A DNA stretch of 64,000 nt from NCBI GenBank assembly GCA_046349255.1, contig JAXMCR010000002.1, forward strand, positions 1 through 64,000, written 5' to 3'. The DNA comes from DAIODI01 sp046349255 (lineage in GTDB: Bacteria; Pseudomonadota; Alphaproteobacteria; Rhizobiales; Aestuariivirgaceae). The translations under genes were made by a program, and so were the position numbers. This document shows, one piece after another, positions 27,716 to 36,960 of this stretch (positions are counted from its first letter, which is position 1; every line of letters starts with the position of its first letter). The notes beneath the pieces are model-generated. The model ran no database searches. It was not told where the DNA came from and saw only the letters and a program-made list of their open reading frames with translations.

Positions 27716-29227
27716 ATGTCATCGGAAAGCTCTCCGAAGAAGGGAAAGCCGGATGTTCCGGAATTCACGGGCATAAATGGCGAATATTACAGGCGCGAAT
27801 TCCATCGGATAGACGAAGGAAGCGCCAGCGGCATTTCCTTTAACTACATGGCGGCCCTCCTTGGACCGCTCTGGTTGAGCCTCCGCAATCTCTGGTCATA
27901 TTTCTGGATAGCACTCGTTCTCGAATTGATATCTTTGGTGCAATTTAGCCGGGGTTTCTGGGGGAACATCGGCGCCGACGAGCTTGCCCGCGCCCGCGCC
28001 ATTGCCCAGCGCGCCGCGCAGCGCGCGGACCAGGCGGCGGCGGCCCTCGCCGAAGGCAAGGACAATTTCCAGGCGCTCAGCCAGGCCGCCAAAAAGTTGG
28101 AGGAGGAGGCGGCGAACGCACTTGCCTTGGCCGAATCGCTGTCTGGCGGAGCGGTCAGGTATCTGGTCGGCGGCGCGATATGCTTCCTCGTTGTCCGCAT
28201 CGCCATCGGCCTTTTGTCCAACCGCGCCCTGGAGCGGAGATATATGCAATGGCGCGCGGACCGGAACATCGCGCACGGGTTCAACTGGCTCCGCTCCGCG
28301 CTGCTGAGCGGCCTGCTGGCCATCGTATACTTCCTCACGCTGTTGCGGTTTTCGACCTCCGAAGCGCCGAAAATCCTCTACCAGTTCCCCACAAGTCAGA
28401 AGTTGATCACCGAAGCGACGGTAAAGCTCGATAACCTGTTCACGGCGATCACTGCCGCCGGTGCGCCCGTTTTCAACGCTATAACGAACGGCCTGCGTAT
28501 CACCCTGGACGGGATCGAGATGGCTCTCGTGGGAACGCCCTGGATAGTTGTGTTCGCCCTGACCTCGCTCATGGCGCTGCGAGCAGGCGGCGCGCGCGTG
28601 GCGATCTTCACGATGGCCGCGCTGGCCTATCTTGGGATCTTCGGGTTCTGGGAGAAGTCTATGATTACCGTTTCTCTCTTGGGGACAGCCGCTCTCCTGT
28701 GCGTGGTCATCGGCATCCCGCTGGGAATATTGTGCGGAAAGCGGGAGCGCTTCTACAAGGTGGTCAAGCCGTTTCTTGATCTCATGCAGACGATGCCCGC
28801 CTTTGTGTATCTGATACCGGTCATCGCTTTCTTCGGGATCGGTCGCCCGCCAGGGGTGCTTGCAACCTTTATATTCGGCATGCCGCCTGTGGTCCGCCTC
28901 ACGGCGCTCGGCATCCAAGGCGTTCCAGAGCCGGTAAAGGAGGCGACGATGGCCTTTGGCGCCTCGAAATGGTTCCTTCTCTTCAAAGTCGAGATCCCGT
29001 TGGCGATGCCCTCGATCATGACGGGCGTGAACCAGACGATCCTGATGTGCCTGTCCATGGTGGTCATCGCGTCGCTCATTGGCGCCAAGGGTTTGGGCGA
29101 GGATGTTCTTATCGCCTTGCAATACGCGGCCGAGGGGCAAGGCATGTTGGCAGGTATAGCGATACTTTTCTGCGCAATGATCTTGGATCGTATCATTCAA
29201 GGACGGGATACAAGAAAGAAAATCTGA
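27716..29227 (+). CDS. ABC transporter permease (ProW type) with long N-terminal extension
   Basis: An integral membrane permease of 503 residues, far longer than the ~280-350 usual for ProW/OpuAB. The C-terminal ~200 residues are the BPD_transp_1 domain with EAA loop (GIQGVPEPVKEATMAFGASK). The N-terminal ~250 residues contain a soluble start, one or two membrane spans, and an Ala/Glu-rich heptad-like stretch (ARARAIAQRAAQRADQAAAA and onward, residues ~85-140) that should form a coiled coil. The ATG at 27716 follows GGGAGG closely and comes one base after the ATPase stop. The extension's function is unknown. Confidence 0.87.
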   Translation: MSSESSPKKGKPDVPEFTGINGEYYRREFHRIDEGSASGISFNYMAALLGPLWLSLRNLWSYFWIALVLELISLVQFSRGFWGNIGADELARARAIAQRAAQRADQAAAALAEGKDNFQALSQAAKKLEEEAANALALAESLSGGAVRYLVGGAICFLVVRIAIGLLSNRALERRYMQWRADRNIAHGFNWLRSALLSGLLAIVYFLTLLRFSTSEAPKILYQFPTSQKLITEATVKLDNLFTAITAAGAPVFNAITNGLRITLDGIEMALVGTPWIVVFALTSLMALRAGGARVAIFTMAALAYLGIFGFWEKSMITVSLLGTAALLCVVIGIPLGILCGKRERFYKVVKPFLDLMQTMPAFVYLIPVIAFFGIGRPPGVLATFIFGMPPVVRLTALGIQGVPEPVKEATMAFGASKWFLLFKVEIPLAMPSIMTGVNQTILMCLSMVVIASLIGAKGLGEDVLIALQYAAEGQGMLAGIAILFCAMILDRIIQGRDTRKKI

Positions 29228-29250
29228 ATCTTTATGTAGTGGAGGATAGA

Positions 29251-30213
29251 ATGAGCATAAATAAGAAAATTATAGCTTTCGCAGGTGCGGTTGCGTTTCT
29301 TTCTAGCGGAGCGGCGGCTGAAGAGGTCAAGATCGGCATCCCGAACTGGACGTCTGCCGCTATCACGGGAGAAATCATCAGCTACATCGCCAGTAACGAC
29401 CTGGGACTCAAGTCAAGCAGCGTGCCCGGCACGAATCCCGTCATCTTTGAGGCCATGGGTGTCGGCAAGGGCGATATCGACATCCACCCCGAAGTATGGA
29501 TGCCCAATCAGGCCAATCTCGCCAAGCAATATGTCGATGAGGCAGGCACCGTGGCCTTCGCGGCCAATCCTTATGAGGCTCGACAAGGCGTGTGCACGAC
29601 CCGATACGCGGCCGAAACGCTAGGCCTCAAGTCGGTCTACGATTTGGCGAATGCGGAACTGTCTGCAAAGTTCGATACCAATGGCGACGGCAAGGGCGAG
29701 TTCTGGCCCGGAGCCCACGGTTGGGCTTCCACCAATGTGGAAATGGTGAAGGCGCGGGAATACGGCTACGATCAGTTTTGGGAGTTGGTCCCAACAGAGG
29801 AATCGATCCATTATTCGAAGATGGATAATGCCGGCAAGGAGAACAAGTTCTACCTGGGGATCTGCCAACAGCCGCATCATATATTTGCGCTACAGGATCT
29901 TGTCTGGCTCGAAGAGCCTCCCTACGACGCGGCGTCTTGGCATATGCTCCAACCATCCGAGGACCCTGAATGGCTGGAGAAATCGAAGGTAGCGACCGCC
30001 TGGCCGCCTACGAGTATCCGCATTGCCTACTCCAAGTCGCTGGAGAGCCGCGCGCCGGAACTGGTGGATCTCCTTAACAAGATCAAGCTCGACGCCGATC
30101 TCGTGGGATCTTGGACCCTTATGGTAGCCGTGGACGGCCTCACGCCGGAGCAGGCTGCCAAGAAATGGGTGGATGGGAACCGCTCCGTAGTGGATGGTTG
30201 GCTGGGGCTTTGA
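29251..30213 (+). CDS. glycine-betaine-type ABC transporter substrate-binding protein
   Basis: A 320-residue periplasmic OpuAC/ProX-class protein. Signal peptide MSINKKIIAFAGAVAFLSSG is cleaved near AAA-EEV. The domain includes NWTSAAITGEIISYIASNDL, DIDIHPEVWMPNQ and GWASTNVEMVKAREYG. The mature part has many Trp and Tyr residues (IHPEVWMP, LVWLEEPPYD, SWHML) that could line a cation-pi pocket for quaternary amines. GGAGG is 6 bases before the ATG. It is the third and last gene of the operon. Confidence 0.9.
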   Translation: MSINKKIIAFAGAVAFLSSGAAAEEVKIGIPNWTSAAITGEIISYIASNDLGLKSSSVPGTNPVIFEAMGVGKGDIDIHPEVWMPNQANLAKQYVDEAGTVAFAANPYEARQGVCTTRYAAETLGLKSVYDLANAELSAKFDTNGDGKGEFWPGAHGWASTNVEMVKAREYGYDQFWELVPTEESIHYSKMDNAGKENKFYLGICQQPHHIFALQDLVWLEEPPYDAASWHMLQPSEDPEWLEKSKVATAWPPTSIRIAYSKSLESRAPELVDLLNKIKLDADLVGSWTLMVAVDGLTPEQAAKKWVDGNRSVVDGWLGL

Positions 30214-30242
30214 TGCCCTCGCCGGCTGGTGGCGCCGTTAGG

Positions 30243-30282
30243 GCATCGGACCGAAAAGCGTCCTCGGTTTTCGGTCCGATGC
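30243..30282. terminator. perfect 15-bp hairpin after the ABC operon
   Basis: GCATCGGACCGAAAA (30243-30257) pairs completely with TTTTCGGTCCGATGC (30268-30282) across a 10-base loop. It ends the operon 30 bases after the SBP stop and would stop transcription from either side (A-tract/T-tract at the loop side; no long T-run follows). Similar hairpins are scattered between genes in rhizobial genomes, so it may be an interspersed repeat as well as a terminator. Confidence 0.6.
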
Positions 30283-30690
30283 TCGATTAAAGTGTTAAAG
30301 CTTCCTTTGTGCGTCCGAAAGGACACACGGCACTCCAAGCGCGCCGGGGACAACGGAGTGTAACCCCGGGCGCCATAAGTAAACCTTCCGCCGCCCAGCA
30401 ACCCTATCGGGTGATGGGCGGCGAAGAACGTTTCCAGAAAAAGTGTGAAACGGCTTTGCGATCCGGGGTGATCGGGCCGGGGTGATCGGGATTGAGCGTT
30501 TCCACTGAGAATCCGGTTCCGCGCCCCAAATGCTGTGCACCATCACAGCGAGCCGGCGTGCCAAAGCGGTCGGATTCCGGCCGGCGAACATCGCCGGCCT
30601 CAATGTCATCACGCCTCCGCCGCCCTTACGACGCCGATGGTGACCTGCCACTGAGTTTTTCCTCCATCTGAGATTTGAGTCCGGCCCTTG
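30283..30690. other. non-coding junction region
   Basis: A second small hairpin (GTGCGTCC-GAAA-GGACACAC, ~30309-30328) follows the first. The remaining ~360 bases carry no gene that I can support. An open minus-strand frame (30295-31095) crosses IS debris and has no recognisable domain. The block is the joint between the transporter operon and the mobile-element zone. Confidence 0.4.
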
Positions 30691-30955
30691 TCCGGACTGG
30701 TGAAGCGAAAGCGATTTACGGAAGAGCAAATCATCTCGGTTCTGCGTGAGCACGAGGCGGGTGCGAAGGCAGGCGATCTGGCCCGCAAGAACGGGGTATC
30801 GGAGGCGACGCTGTATAACTGGAAGGCGAAGTATGGCGGGATGGACGTGTCCGACGCCAAACACCTGAAGGCCCTGGAAGACGAAATGCGAAGCTGAAGA
30901 AGCTGCTCGCCGATCAGATGCTGGAAGCTCTGGCGCTGCGCGAGCTTCTGTCAAA
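30691..30955 (+). pseudogene. IS3-family OrfA fragment
   Basis: Encodes KRKRFTEEQIISVLREHEAG, then DLARKNGVSEATLYNWKAKY, a classic IS3 OrfA helix-turn-helix. After EDE the frame breaks: MRS-stop is read, where NAKLKKLL is expected. One A is missing near 30888. The tail KKLLADQMLEALALRELLSK continues in another frame to ~30955, where homology ends. No orfB follows, so only a stub of the element remains. Confidence 0.75.
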
Positions 30956-31200
30956 AAATGTATGGTCCGCCTCGTCCGTGCAAGGGTACGCGACATCGTA
31001 AATGACGATTCCAGTTGCATAAATGTATCCGGCCTCTCGCGAGTGGGCTGCGGTTGCAGCCAGGCCATGATGAGATCCGCACACGCCGTTCCCAATAAAT
31101 GGTTCGGGCACGAGGCCCGCTTTTTTGCACAGGACTTACGGCATGTTGATCCACTGTTTCGTCATCACTATTCCCGAGCCTTGCAATCGAGCCAGGAGCG

Positions 31201-32140
31201 TCAGATGAAGGCAGGGTCCCTGCGTTCGTAGAGCGCTCCAGGCTTTGTCAGGACGACCCACACAATCCGGGCCATTTTAGCGGCAAGTGCGACAACAGCT
31301 TTGTTCGGGTGCATCCGAGCCTGAAGGCCGTCCAGCCAGTTCCCCAATCGATCTCGTGTTCGGTCCAGGTGCCGAAAGCAGGATCGTGCTCCATGAACGA
31401 GGAGCTTGCGCACATAGCGGTTTCCCCGCTTGCTGATGCCGAGAAGCTTTTGCTTTCCGCCGGTCGAGTATTCCCGCGGCACGAGGCCGAGCCACGCTGC
31501 CAGATCGCGAGCTTTCTGGAATTGTCGGCCGTTTCCAACGGCAGCCAGGAGCGCAGTTGCGCCCAACGCTCCAATCCCAGGAATCGTCATGAGCCGTCGT
31601 GCGACATCCTCTCGGCTGGCTACTGCTTCGATCTCGCGTGTGACTTCGCCAATGCGTTGCTCCAATTGGCGCAGATCGGCAAACAGATCTGCAAGCAGCT
31701 TGCGCATCGCCGACGAGAGGTCGTTTGATCGATCTTCGAGAACCTGGGGTAAGTCGAGCTTGAACAGACCCGCGCCTTGGCGCAGGGCGATCCCGTATTC
31801 GAGGCAGAAAGCTCGCATCTGATTGATCAGACGCGTTCTCGTTCCGATCATCTGATCTCTGACCCTGTGCAAAGCCTGAAGGTCGGCTTGTTCCTCGCTC
31901 TTGAGCGCAGCAAATCGCATTGTTGGACGCGTGGCAGCCTCAGCGATCGCTTCCGCATCGATGATGTCGCTCTTGTTCGACTTAACGTAGGGCTTCACGA
32001 ACTGCGCGGGGATCAAGCGCACCTTATGTCCAAGCGCCTGTATCTGCCTGGCAATCCACTGAGATCCTGCACACGATTCCATCCCTACGATCGCCGGCGC
32101 CGCGCGCTCGAAGACCCGACTCTGCACCCTCCGGTGAAGG
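31201..32140 (-). mobile_element. IS110-family element, 5' truncated
   Basis: This segment encodes about 310 residues of an IS110/IS116/IS902 transposase. The RuvC-like DEDD residues Glu (GMESCAG) and the two Asp of KSDIIDAEA are present. The first Asp, normally in an N-terminal GIDxGK motif, is lost with ~45 codons. The C-terminal transposase_20 domain (TIPGIGALGATALLAAVGNG) is complete to the stop at 31201. The left boundary with the coupling-protein sequence is gradual and is placed between 32090 and 32170. It should be inactive. Confidence 0.8.
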
Positions 32141-34692
32141 ATAGCATGATCGCGGGCTTCCTTGATGGGCGTCTCGACCAGAACGTCGAAAGCGGAGAGA
32201 ATCAGAGCCTGTTGAACAGGATCGAACTCGCCAGACCAGCTCGACACGACATGCTTGAAGTGGTGCCTCAAATCGCGCTCCAGTTCGCCGATCTCGGCGC
32301 GAGCGCGCAGCTCCCCGTGCGCCTTGTCCTGCGAGCTAATCGCCAACGACAGCGCTTCCCCGAGGAGCTGATCCGGCACCAGACCGGGCGCATCGAGCAT
32401 CCCCGCGAGATAGGCCGAATATTCCTCGATGCTGGCACCCGCAGTTGGCTTCTGGCCCGGATCGTCCACCAGCTCTGCCAGAACCACAGCCAGATTTCGG
32501 ACGAGTGTGGCAATCGCGTCACCGCTCTCGTGGTCCTCGTATCGAAGGCTTTCATCACCCTGATTGAGTGACCAATCTTTGATCTCCTGCGCGTTGGCCT
32601 CGCGCAAAAGCCGCTGTTGAGCGTCTTTCTGGCGGATCGCCTCGATTGAGGCTTTGTCGCGGGTCTTTACAGGAACGAAGTGATTGAGCCGCCATTCCAC
32701 GACTTCCGGCACCGGCCCCGTGTAGAATGCCCTATATCGGACAACCCGGCTTTCCCCCCTGATGACCCCCTTCTCTCTGCTGTTCGTACCGACGATGAAA
32801 TGAAACTGTCCAGATTCCTGCCCTTGGATATCGGAGAACTTCACAATGTCCTCTTCCTCGTAGACGATCTCATCCGACAGCGCCGTTGATTTGAACGCCG
32901 CGCGGTGATCGACCTTGAGGGAGCGAGTAACGGAAGTGAGCTTCTTGCCGCCCCAGCCGCGTACGATCTTATAGGCTTCGCTGTCCTCGTTTGCAGCGAG
33001 CTTGCCGACATGGCGCATCGTGGTGTTGATCAGCGTCTCGTCCGCTTCCGCCTTGGATGCCTTCTCCAGCGATGTCGGCGTTTGCAGGCCAAACGTACAC
33101 GACACGCCAAATGAGCGCGCCTGCGCGGCAGCGACAGAAAAGCCTTCAACGACATAATAGCCGTATTCATCGAAGATCAGCGGATAGGGCATCTGGCTCT
33201 TCGACGGCGAGGCGTCGAGGATGCGGCGGCGGTGCCCTTCGAGAGGCCTGTGCAACAAATTGCCAAGCACCTGCTTTACCGCAGCAACCGTGATCTTGCC
33301 GAGCGAAGCCGTGCTCGGGGGAGCTTTTTCCAGCGACGGGATCATGACGTAGACGATGCGCCGGTTGAGGAACACATCGTTCATGTTGATCTCGCCGACC
33401 TCCGCGTTGAACACATGACCGTAGGAGTAGGTCAGCAGCGCGGCCGGCTCCGACAGGCTCATCGTCATGTAGCCCCACTGGCGATAAACCTCAGCGCGGG
33501 ACGACTCGGCCGACTGGTTCTTCTCGCCATCCCCGCCGCTGCCACCTGCCAGTTTTTTGTAGCTGGCGATCATCTCGTTCGACAGCTTCTCCACCGCCTT
33601 TTCGCCAGCGAGCAGCGCCGTGGCGATCTTGTGATCGTTCGCATCGATCAGCGGCGGCGGCTCCTTCGGCATCACCTGACTGTAGGCCGGAAGGTCCATC
33701 AACACCTGTTCCAGACTGGCGCAGGCCTGCTTGAGGAGCACGAAGTCGTTATGCTCCCCCTCGTTCGGAAGGTCCACGACGCGCCCATGCTTGTCGCGGA
33801 AACGACCGAACCACACGAGATTTTCAACATTGTTGAGCTGGAAAAACTCTGTCAGGAGCCGGGGGTTGTAGTCCACATAGCCGCGCCCTTGCAGGAACGA
33901 CAGCGGCCGAGCCAACGCCTTATTGAGCTGCAAGGCGCGCTGCGTGAAAACGCTGTTCGATCCCTCTGCCTGTGGGATGAACGTCTCCATCAGCGTCGAT
34001 TTCTGATCGCTCGATCCCATGGCGAATGGATTGAAGGTGTTCGTCAGTTTCACTTCCGACTGGCCGTAGAAATCCTTCGACCCCATCATGAAATTGAGTA
34101 CGAAAACCTCTTCGTCGCGCCCGTAGAGACGGGCGATCTTCTTGACGGAATTGAGCGTGTCGGCGCTGGCCTTGCCGTCCACCATGATCGCGCCGCTGTT
34201 GAGCGCCAGCGCGTTGAAGACCAGCCCGAAAATCTCTTCCGACTTGCCCGATCCCGTTGTACCGATGACCATCCGGTGCGTCTGGATGTCTCTCGCGGCC
34301 GACCAGACCTCCTGCCCCGCATATGCCCCGCGCCCGACGCCATGGTAGATGGCCCCGTTGCCGGGCGCGCCGGTCGAGCTGTCTTTGTACCCCATCCGCC
34401 CCAAGAATACCGGCACGCGATAGGGAGCTTCCCATAGCCTTTTATGCTTGTAGACGCCAAACCCCAGCGCCATCAGGATCGTGAGGAACGTCAAGAACTC
34501 AGACCAGAACGGTGCCCAGCTCAAAAGGAGCGCCAGCACCGCCATGGTGATATAAGGTTTGAGAACATCGGCCGGTTCGTTGTGGGCGTCCCGAAGCTTT
34601 TCGATCAGCCCTTTCCGGCGCTCGCGGCGTGTCGAAAGCCGTACCGCATCTGTATGCTCAACGCCTTCGAACTCGCGTCGTTGCACCGCCAT
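31201..34692 (-). CDS. DotL/TrbC-type conjugative coupling ATPase fused in frame to an IS110 transposase
   Basis: A 1163-residue open frame. Residues 1-~845 form an IcmO/DotL (IncI TrbC) coupling protein: two membrane spans (residues ~45-85), Walker A in MVIGTTGSGKSEE (~145), Walker B in YPLIFDEYGYYVVEGF (~510), plus a C-terminal domain. These ATPases feed DNA and proteins into a type IV secretion channel. From ~850 on the sequence is an N-terminally truncated IS110-family transposase (GMESCAGSQWIARQIQALGH; SNKSDIIDAEAIAEA; IPGIGALGATALL). The fusion is created by an IS110 insertion or deletion. The coupling domains may still be complete, but the extra 318 residues would be unusual for a working protein. 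Confidence 0.85.
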   Translation of the reverse strand: MAVQRREFEGVEHTDAVRLSTRRERRKGLIEKLRDAHNEPADVLKPYITMAVLALLLSWAPFWSEFLTFLTILMALGFGVYKHKRLWEAPYRVPVFLGRMGYKDSSTGAPGNGAIYHGVGRGAYAGQEVWSAARDIQTHRMVIGTTGSGKSEEIFGLVFNALALNSGAIMVDGKASADTLNSVKKIARLYGRDEEVFVLNFMMGSKDFYGQSEVKLTNTFNPFAMGSSDQKSTLMETFIPQAEGSNSVFTQRALQLNKALARPLSFLQGRGYVDYNPRLLTEFFQLNNVENLVWFGRFRDKHGRVVDLPNEGEHNDFVLLKQACASLEQVLMDLPAYSQVMPKEPPPLIDANDHKIATALLAGEKAVEKLSNEMIASYKKLAGGSGGDGEKNQSAESSRAEVYRQWGYMTMSLSEPAALLTYSYGHVFNAEVGEINMNDVFLNRRIVYVMIPSLEKAPPSTASLGKITVAAVKQVLGNLLHRPLEGHRRRILDASPSKSQMPYPLIFDEYGYYVVEGFSVAAAQARSFGVSCTFGLQTPTSLEKASKAEADETLINTTMRHVGKLAANEDSEAYKIVRGWGGKKLTSVTRSLKVDHRAAFKSTALSDEIVYEEEDIVKFSDIQGQESGQFHFIVGTNSREKGVIRGESRVVRYRAFYTGPVPEVVEWRLNHFVPVKTRDKASIEAIRQKDAQQRLLREANAQEIKDWSLNQGDESLRYEDHESGDAIATLVRNLAVVLAELVDDPGQKPTAGASIEEYSAYLAGMLDAPGLVPDQLLGEALSLAISSQDKAHGELRARAEIGELERDLRHHFKHVVSSWSGEFDPVQQALILSAFDVLVETPIKEARDHAILHRRVQSRVFERAAPAIVGMESCAGSQWIARQIQALGHKVRLIPAQFVKPYVKSNKSDIIDAEAIAEAATRPTMRFAALKSEEQADLQALHRVRDQMIGTRTRLINQMRAFCLEYGIALRQGAGLFKLDLPQVLEDRSNDLSSAMRKLLADLFADLRQLEQRIGEVTREIEAVASREDVARRLMTIPGIGALGATALLAAVGNGRQFQKARDLAAWLGLVPREYSTGGKQKLLGISKRGNRYVRKLLVHGARSCFRHLDRTRDRLGNWLDGLQARMHPNKAVVALAAKMARIVWVVLTKPGALYERRDPAFI

Positions 34693-34786
34693 CCTTCATC
34701 CGCGCCGCACGCGGAATGTACGCGGCTCCAACATGATCCTTCGCGAGAATGGGTAAAACCACCGAAGGCATGGGGGCCTCCCGGTG

Positions 34787-36109
34787 TTAGAAGTCGAGCG
34801 AAGGACCGCGATTCAACGTCTCGTGTTGACGTTTCTCGCTGGTTTTCCCTGCTTCGGCCGACGCATCGGGGCGCTTGAACTCGATGTTATGAAGCGTTCG
34901 ATGAACTCGTTCAGCTATCTTTGACAGCGTTGGTGGGTTCTCCGGTTGCTGCTTCGGTAGTGCCTTAAAGGACATCACCGAAGTCGCCGCCGGTCGCTCC
35001 ATCAACTCACCATCCGCTCGGCGGGTCGCAACGGTAACTACCCCTGTGAACACCTCATTCGCGAACATCTCTTCTCTCTTCGCGATATGCTCTTCCGCTG
35101 CCTTAATAAAAGGCACCGTATAGCCCGGCGTGATGGATATTTTCACGCCTTCGGCCTTCACCCCTTCGAAGTAATCGCGGAGCGTTTTTTCGACATCGGC
35201 TTTTTCCGGGCCGTCCGGGATGCGAGCAGCAATTTTTTCGAAAGGGACGCCAGCTACCGATGCCAGAATTGCGAATGCAATCCCCGATTTCTTGTCCAAC
35301 GTTGTGCGGTCGAGTGTGTCGCCGAAGCCGGAGGAAACTTTGAAGTCACCATCACCCACTTCATAGCTCGCTGTACGAGCATAATACGTATTGAAGTCGA
35401 TGTAGCCGCGTTCGTTCGGCTGGGAGACAGTGACCATTACCGTCCGAGACATCACGCCTTCGCCGCCACGCGGGGAAACAAGATCACTACCGGAAAGGCG
35501 CTGCACTCCGTTGCCGACAGGTAATCTAGCATCAAACGCGGCCGCGATCTTGGAACGCACTCCAGCTTGATCCTCTGCTCGCAGACCAATGGAAGCACCT
35601 TCGTTGAAGACTTGCAGCCTCATCGACCCGTTATCGAATTTGCGAAGGCTGATGGTGCCAGCCATGATCGCCTTAGACTCCGGGTCTGAGACCAAACCGA
35701 AGGCGGTTTGCGCGTAGTAGTTCTTGTCCGAGAAATCGAGGCGGACATTAGTCAGTTGCAGGACACCGCCCGGCTTGATGTAGAACTTCTCATCCTTCGG
35801 ATCAGCAAACTTCTCCAAGCCGACCTGATTGGCGAGGCGTTGCGCCCATACCTCGACGCGCTCCCGTTCGTCATCGATCCCGGCTTTCATCATGTTCGCC
35901 GCGCGAGCCGCCGACATCAGGCCCACTGTCAGCGAAGCGCCAGTCACTACATTTTTTCCAGTGACCGTAACAACATTGTCTTTTGTGGAATAACTCTCGA
36001 CCTTGAGAGCCACATTTCCCAACATCGCAGGGCGATCAGGTCGCTCGCTGTTATTGCCAGCCTTTGCGTTGTTGTTGCGGAAATTGCCGCGATTCGGGCG
36101 TGTCGCCAT
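34787..36109 (-). CDS. unrecognised 440-residue protein of the conjugation region
   Basis: A soluble protein with an Asn/Arg-rich basic N-terminus (ATRPNRGNFRNNNAKAGNNS) and no signal peptide or membrane span. The middle has alternating beta-type segments (VALKVESYSTKDNVVTVTGK, IDFNTYYARTASYEV), and the last 60 residues are polar. I do not recognise a family. The basic, Asn-rich head and the position directly upstream of the coupling protein gene would fit a DNA- or relaxosome-binding role, which is speculation. The start at 36109 is chosen over 36127 because six extra residues (MIGAFD) add nothing recognisable. Confidence 0.6.
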   Translation of the reverse strand: MATRPNRGNFRNNNAKAGNNSERPDRPAMLGNVALKVESYSTKDNVVTVTGKNVVTGASLTVGLMSAARAANMMKAGIDDERERVEVWAQRLANQVGLEKFADPKDEKFYIKPGGVLQLTNVRLDFSDKNYYAQTAFGLVSDPESKAIMAGTISLRKFDNGSMRLQVFNEGASIGLRAEDQAGVRSKIAAAFDARLPVGNGVQRLSGSDLVSPRGGEGVMSRTVMVTVSQPNERGYIDFNTYYARTASYEVGDGDFKVSSGFGDTLDRTTLDKKSGIAFAILASVAGVPFEKIAARIPDGPEKADVEKTLRDYFEGVKAEGVKISITPGYTVPFIKAAEEHIAKREEMFANEVFTGVVTVATRRADGELMERPAATSVMSFKALPKQQPENPPTLSKIAERVHRTLHNIEFKRPDASAEAGKTSEKRQHETLNRGPSLDF

Positions 36110-36253
36110 ATCAAATGCTCCTATCAACTGCTCACTTCGGCCGACGAACGGCTCCTACCCCTTAAAAAGGCAGCGAAAAAATTACATTGTCAAGAGTACG
36201 CAAAAAATGATGTATAGTGGCTTATCGGCAAAGCGCCGCTCCGCTTGAAATCA

Positions 36254-36297
36254 GCTACACAAATGCGTATTGTTGGCTACACACGCGGAGCTACACA
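36254..36297 (+). repeat. triple CTACACA repeat before vapB
   Basis: CTACACA occurs at 36255-36261, 36277-36283 and 36291-36297 (steps of 22 and 14 bases), directly before the vapB ATG. A second set with identical steps is at 48590-48632. It may be the VapBC operator, or a shared site of the island. Confidence 0.6.
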
Positions 36298-36301
36298 AGC
36301 C

Positions 36302-36556
36302 ATGACCCTCAACATCCGAAATGAAGAAGCGGATCAGCTCGCCCGGCAACTGGCGAAGATTGACCGCAGTAACATCACCGATGCCGTAATTCGCGCCCTG
36401 CGCGAGACGATAGCAAAACGCATGAACACGGAAGCACCCCGCGAAACCGCGAGGAAAATTCTCGAACGCCGAGGCCTGTCTTTCCAGCCGAATCGCCAGC
36501 CGGTGCCACCGGAAGCCTATCACGATCTCGATCACGATCTCAGCGAGGGCAAGTAA
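36302..36556 (+). CDS. vapB: VapB-type antitoxin
   Basis: An 84-residue protein with the short beta strand and helices of the type II antitoxin class (MTLNIRNEEADQLARQLAKI, then NITDAVIRALRETIAKRM). It binds and silences the adjacent VapC and normally represses its own operon. Its TAA overlaps the vapC ATG by one base (TAATG). The ATG at 36302 has GGAG 12 bases upstream. The frame is open further upstream (ATG 36263), but that stretch consists of CTACACA repeats and is more likely the operator. Confidence 0.8.
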   Translation: MTLNIRNEEADQLARQLAKIDRSNITDAVIRALRETIAKRMNTEAPRETARKILERRGLSFQPNRQPVPPEAYHDLDHDLSEGK

Positions 36557-36960
36557 TGTTCATTGATGCCTGCGCTATAGTTTCAATGATGGCTGGCGAA
36601 GACAGCGCCGACGCATATGAAGCCGCCTTGATCGAGGCGAAGGCCCCGTTCACGTCCGTCCTCGCTGCATGGGAAGCGATCATCGTTCTTTCACGCCCCG
36701 ATCAGCTCGATTGTCCCTACAGCGCGGCCGAGGGGGCCGTGGTCGAATGGCTGGAAGCCCGCAATATCCGGCTGCGGGAACCCGGATCGCCGCGCCGTGT
36801 CCTGCAATACGCGGTCGCGGTCGCCGAGCAACACGGCATCGGCAAGCGCCATCTCAGCAATTTCGATTGCTTTCACTACGCCTATGCGAAGGCGATGCGG
36901 GCACCATTGCTCACCATGGACCAATTGCTTCGCGAAACGGATGTCTCCACCCTTCCCTAG
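36556..36960 (+). CDS. vapC: VapC-type PIN-domain ribonuclease toxin
   Basis: A 134-residue PIN-domain endoribonuclease. The conserved acidic residues appear in MFIDACAIVSMM (Asp4), AAWEAIIVLS (Glu42 region) and the C-terminal NFDCFHYAYAKA (Asp and downstream) with LLTMDQLL. VapC toxins cleave tRNA or rRNA when the antitoxin is degraded. Its 3' end overlaps by four bases the end of the oppositely oriented gene at 36957. A toxin-antitoxin pair inside a conjugative region typically stabilises it. Confidence 0.85.
   Translation: MFIDACAIVSMMAGEDSADAYEAALIEAKAPFTSVLAAWEAIIVLSRPDQLDCPYSAAEGAVVEWLEARNIRLREPGSPRRVLQYAVAVAEQHGIGKRHLSNFDCFHYAYAKAMRAPLLTMDQLLRETDVSTLP

Noticed and set aside
30295..31095. 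266-codon minus-strand open frame
   Set aside because: It runs antisense through the IS3 orfA fragment and a non-coding joint and shows no domain.
33232..34437. 401-codon plus-strand open frame across the coupling-protein gene
   Set aside because: Antisense to the Walker A/B-bearing ATPase; no supporting feature.
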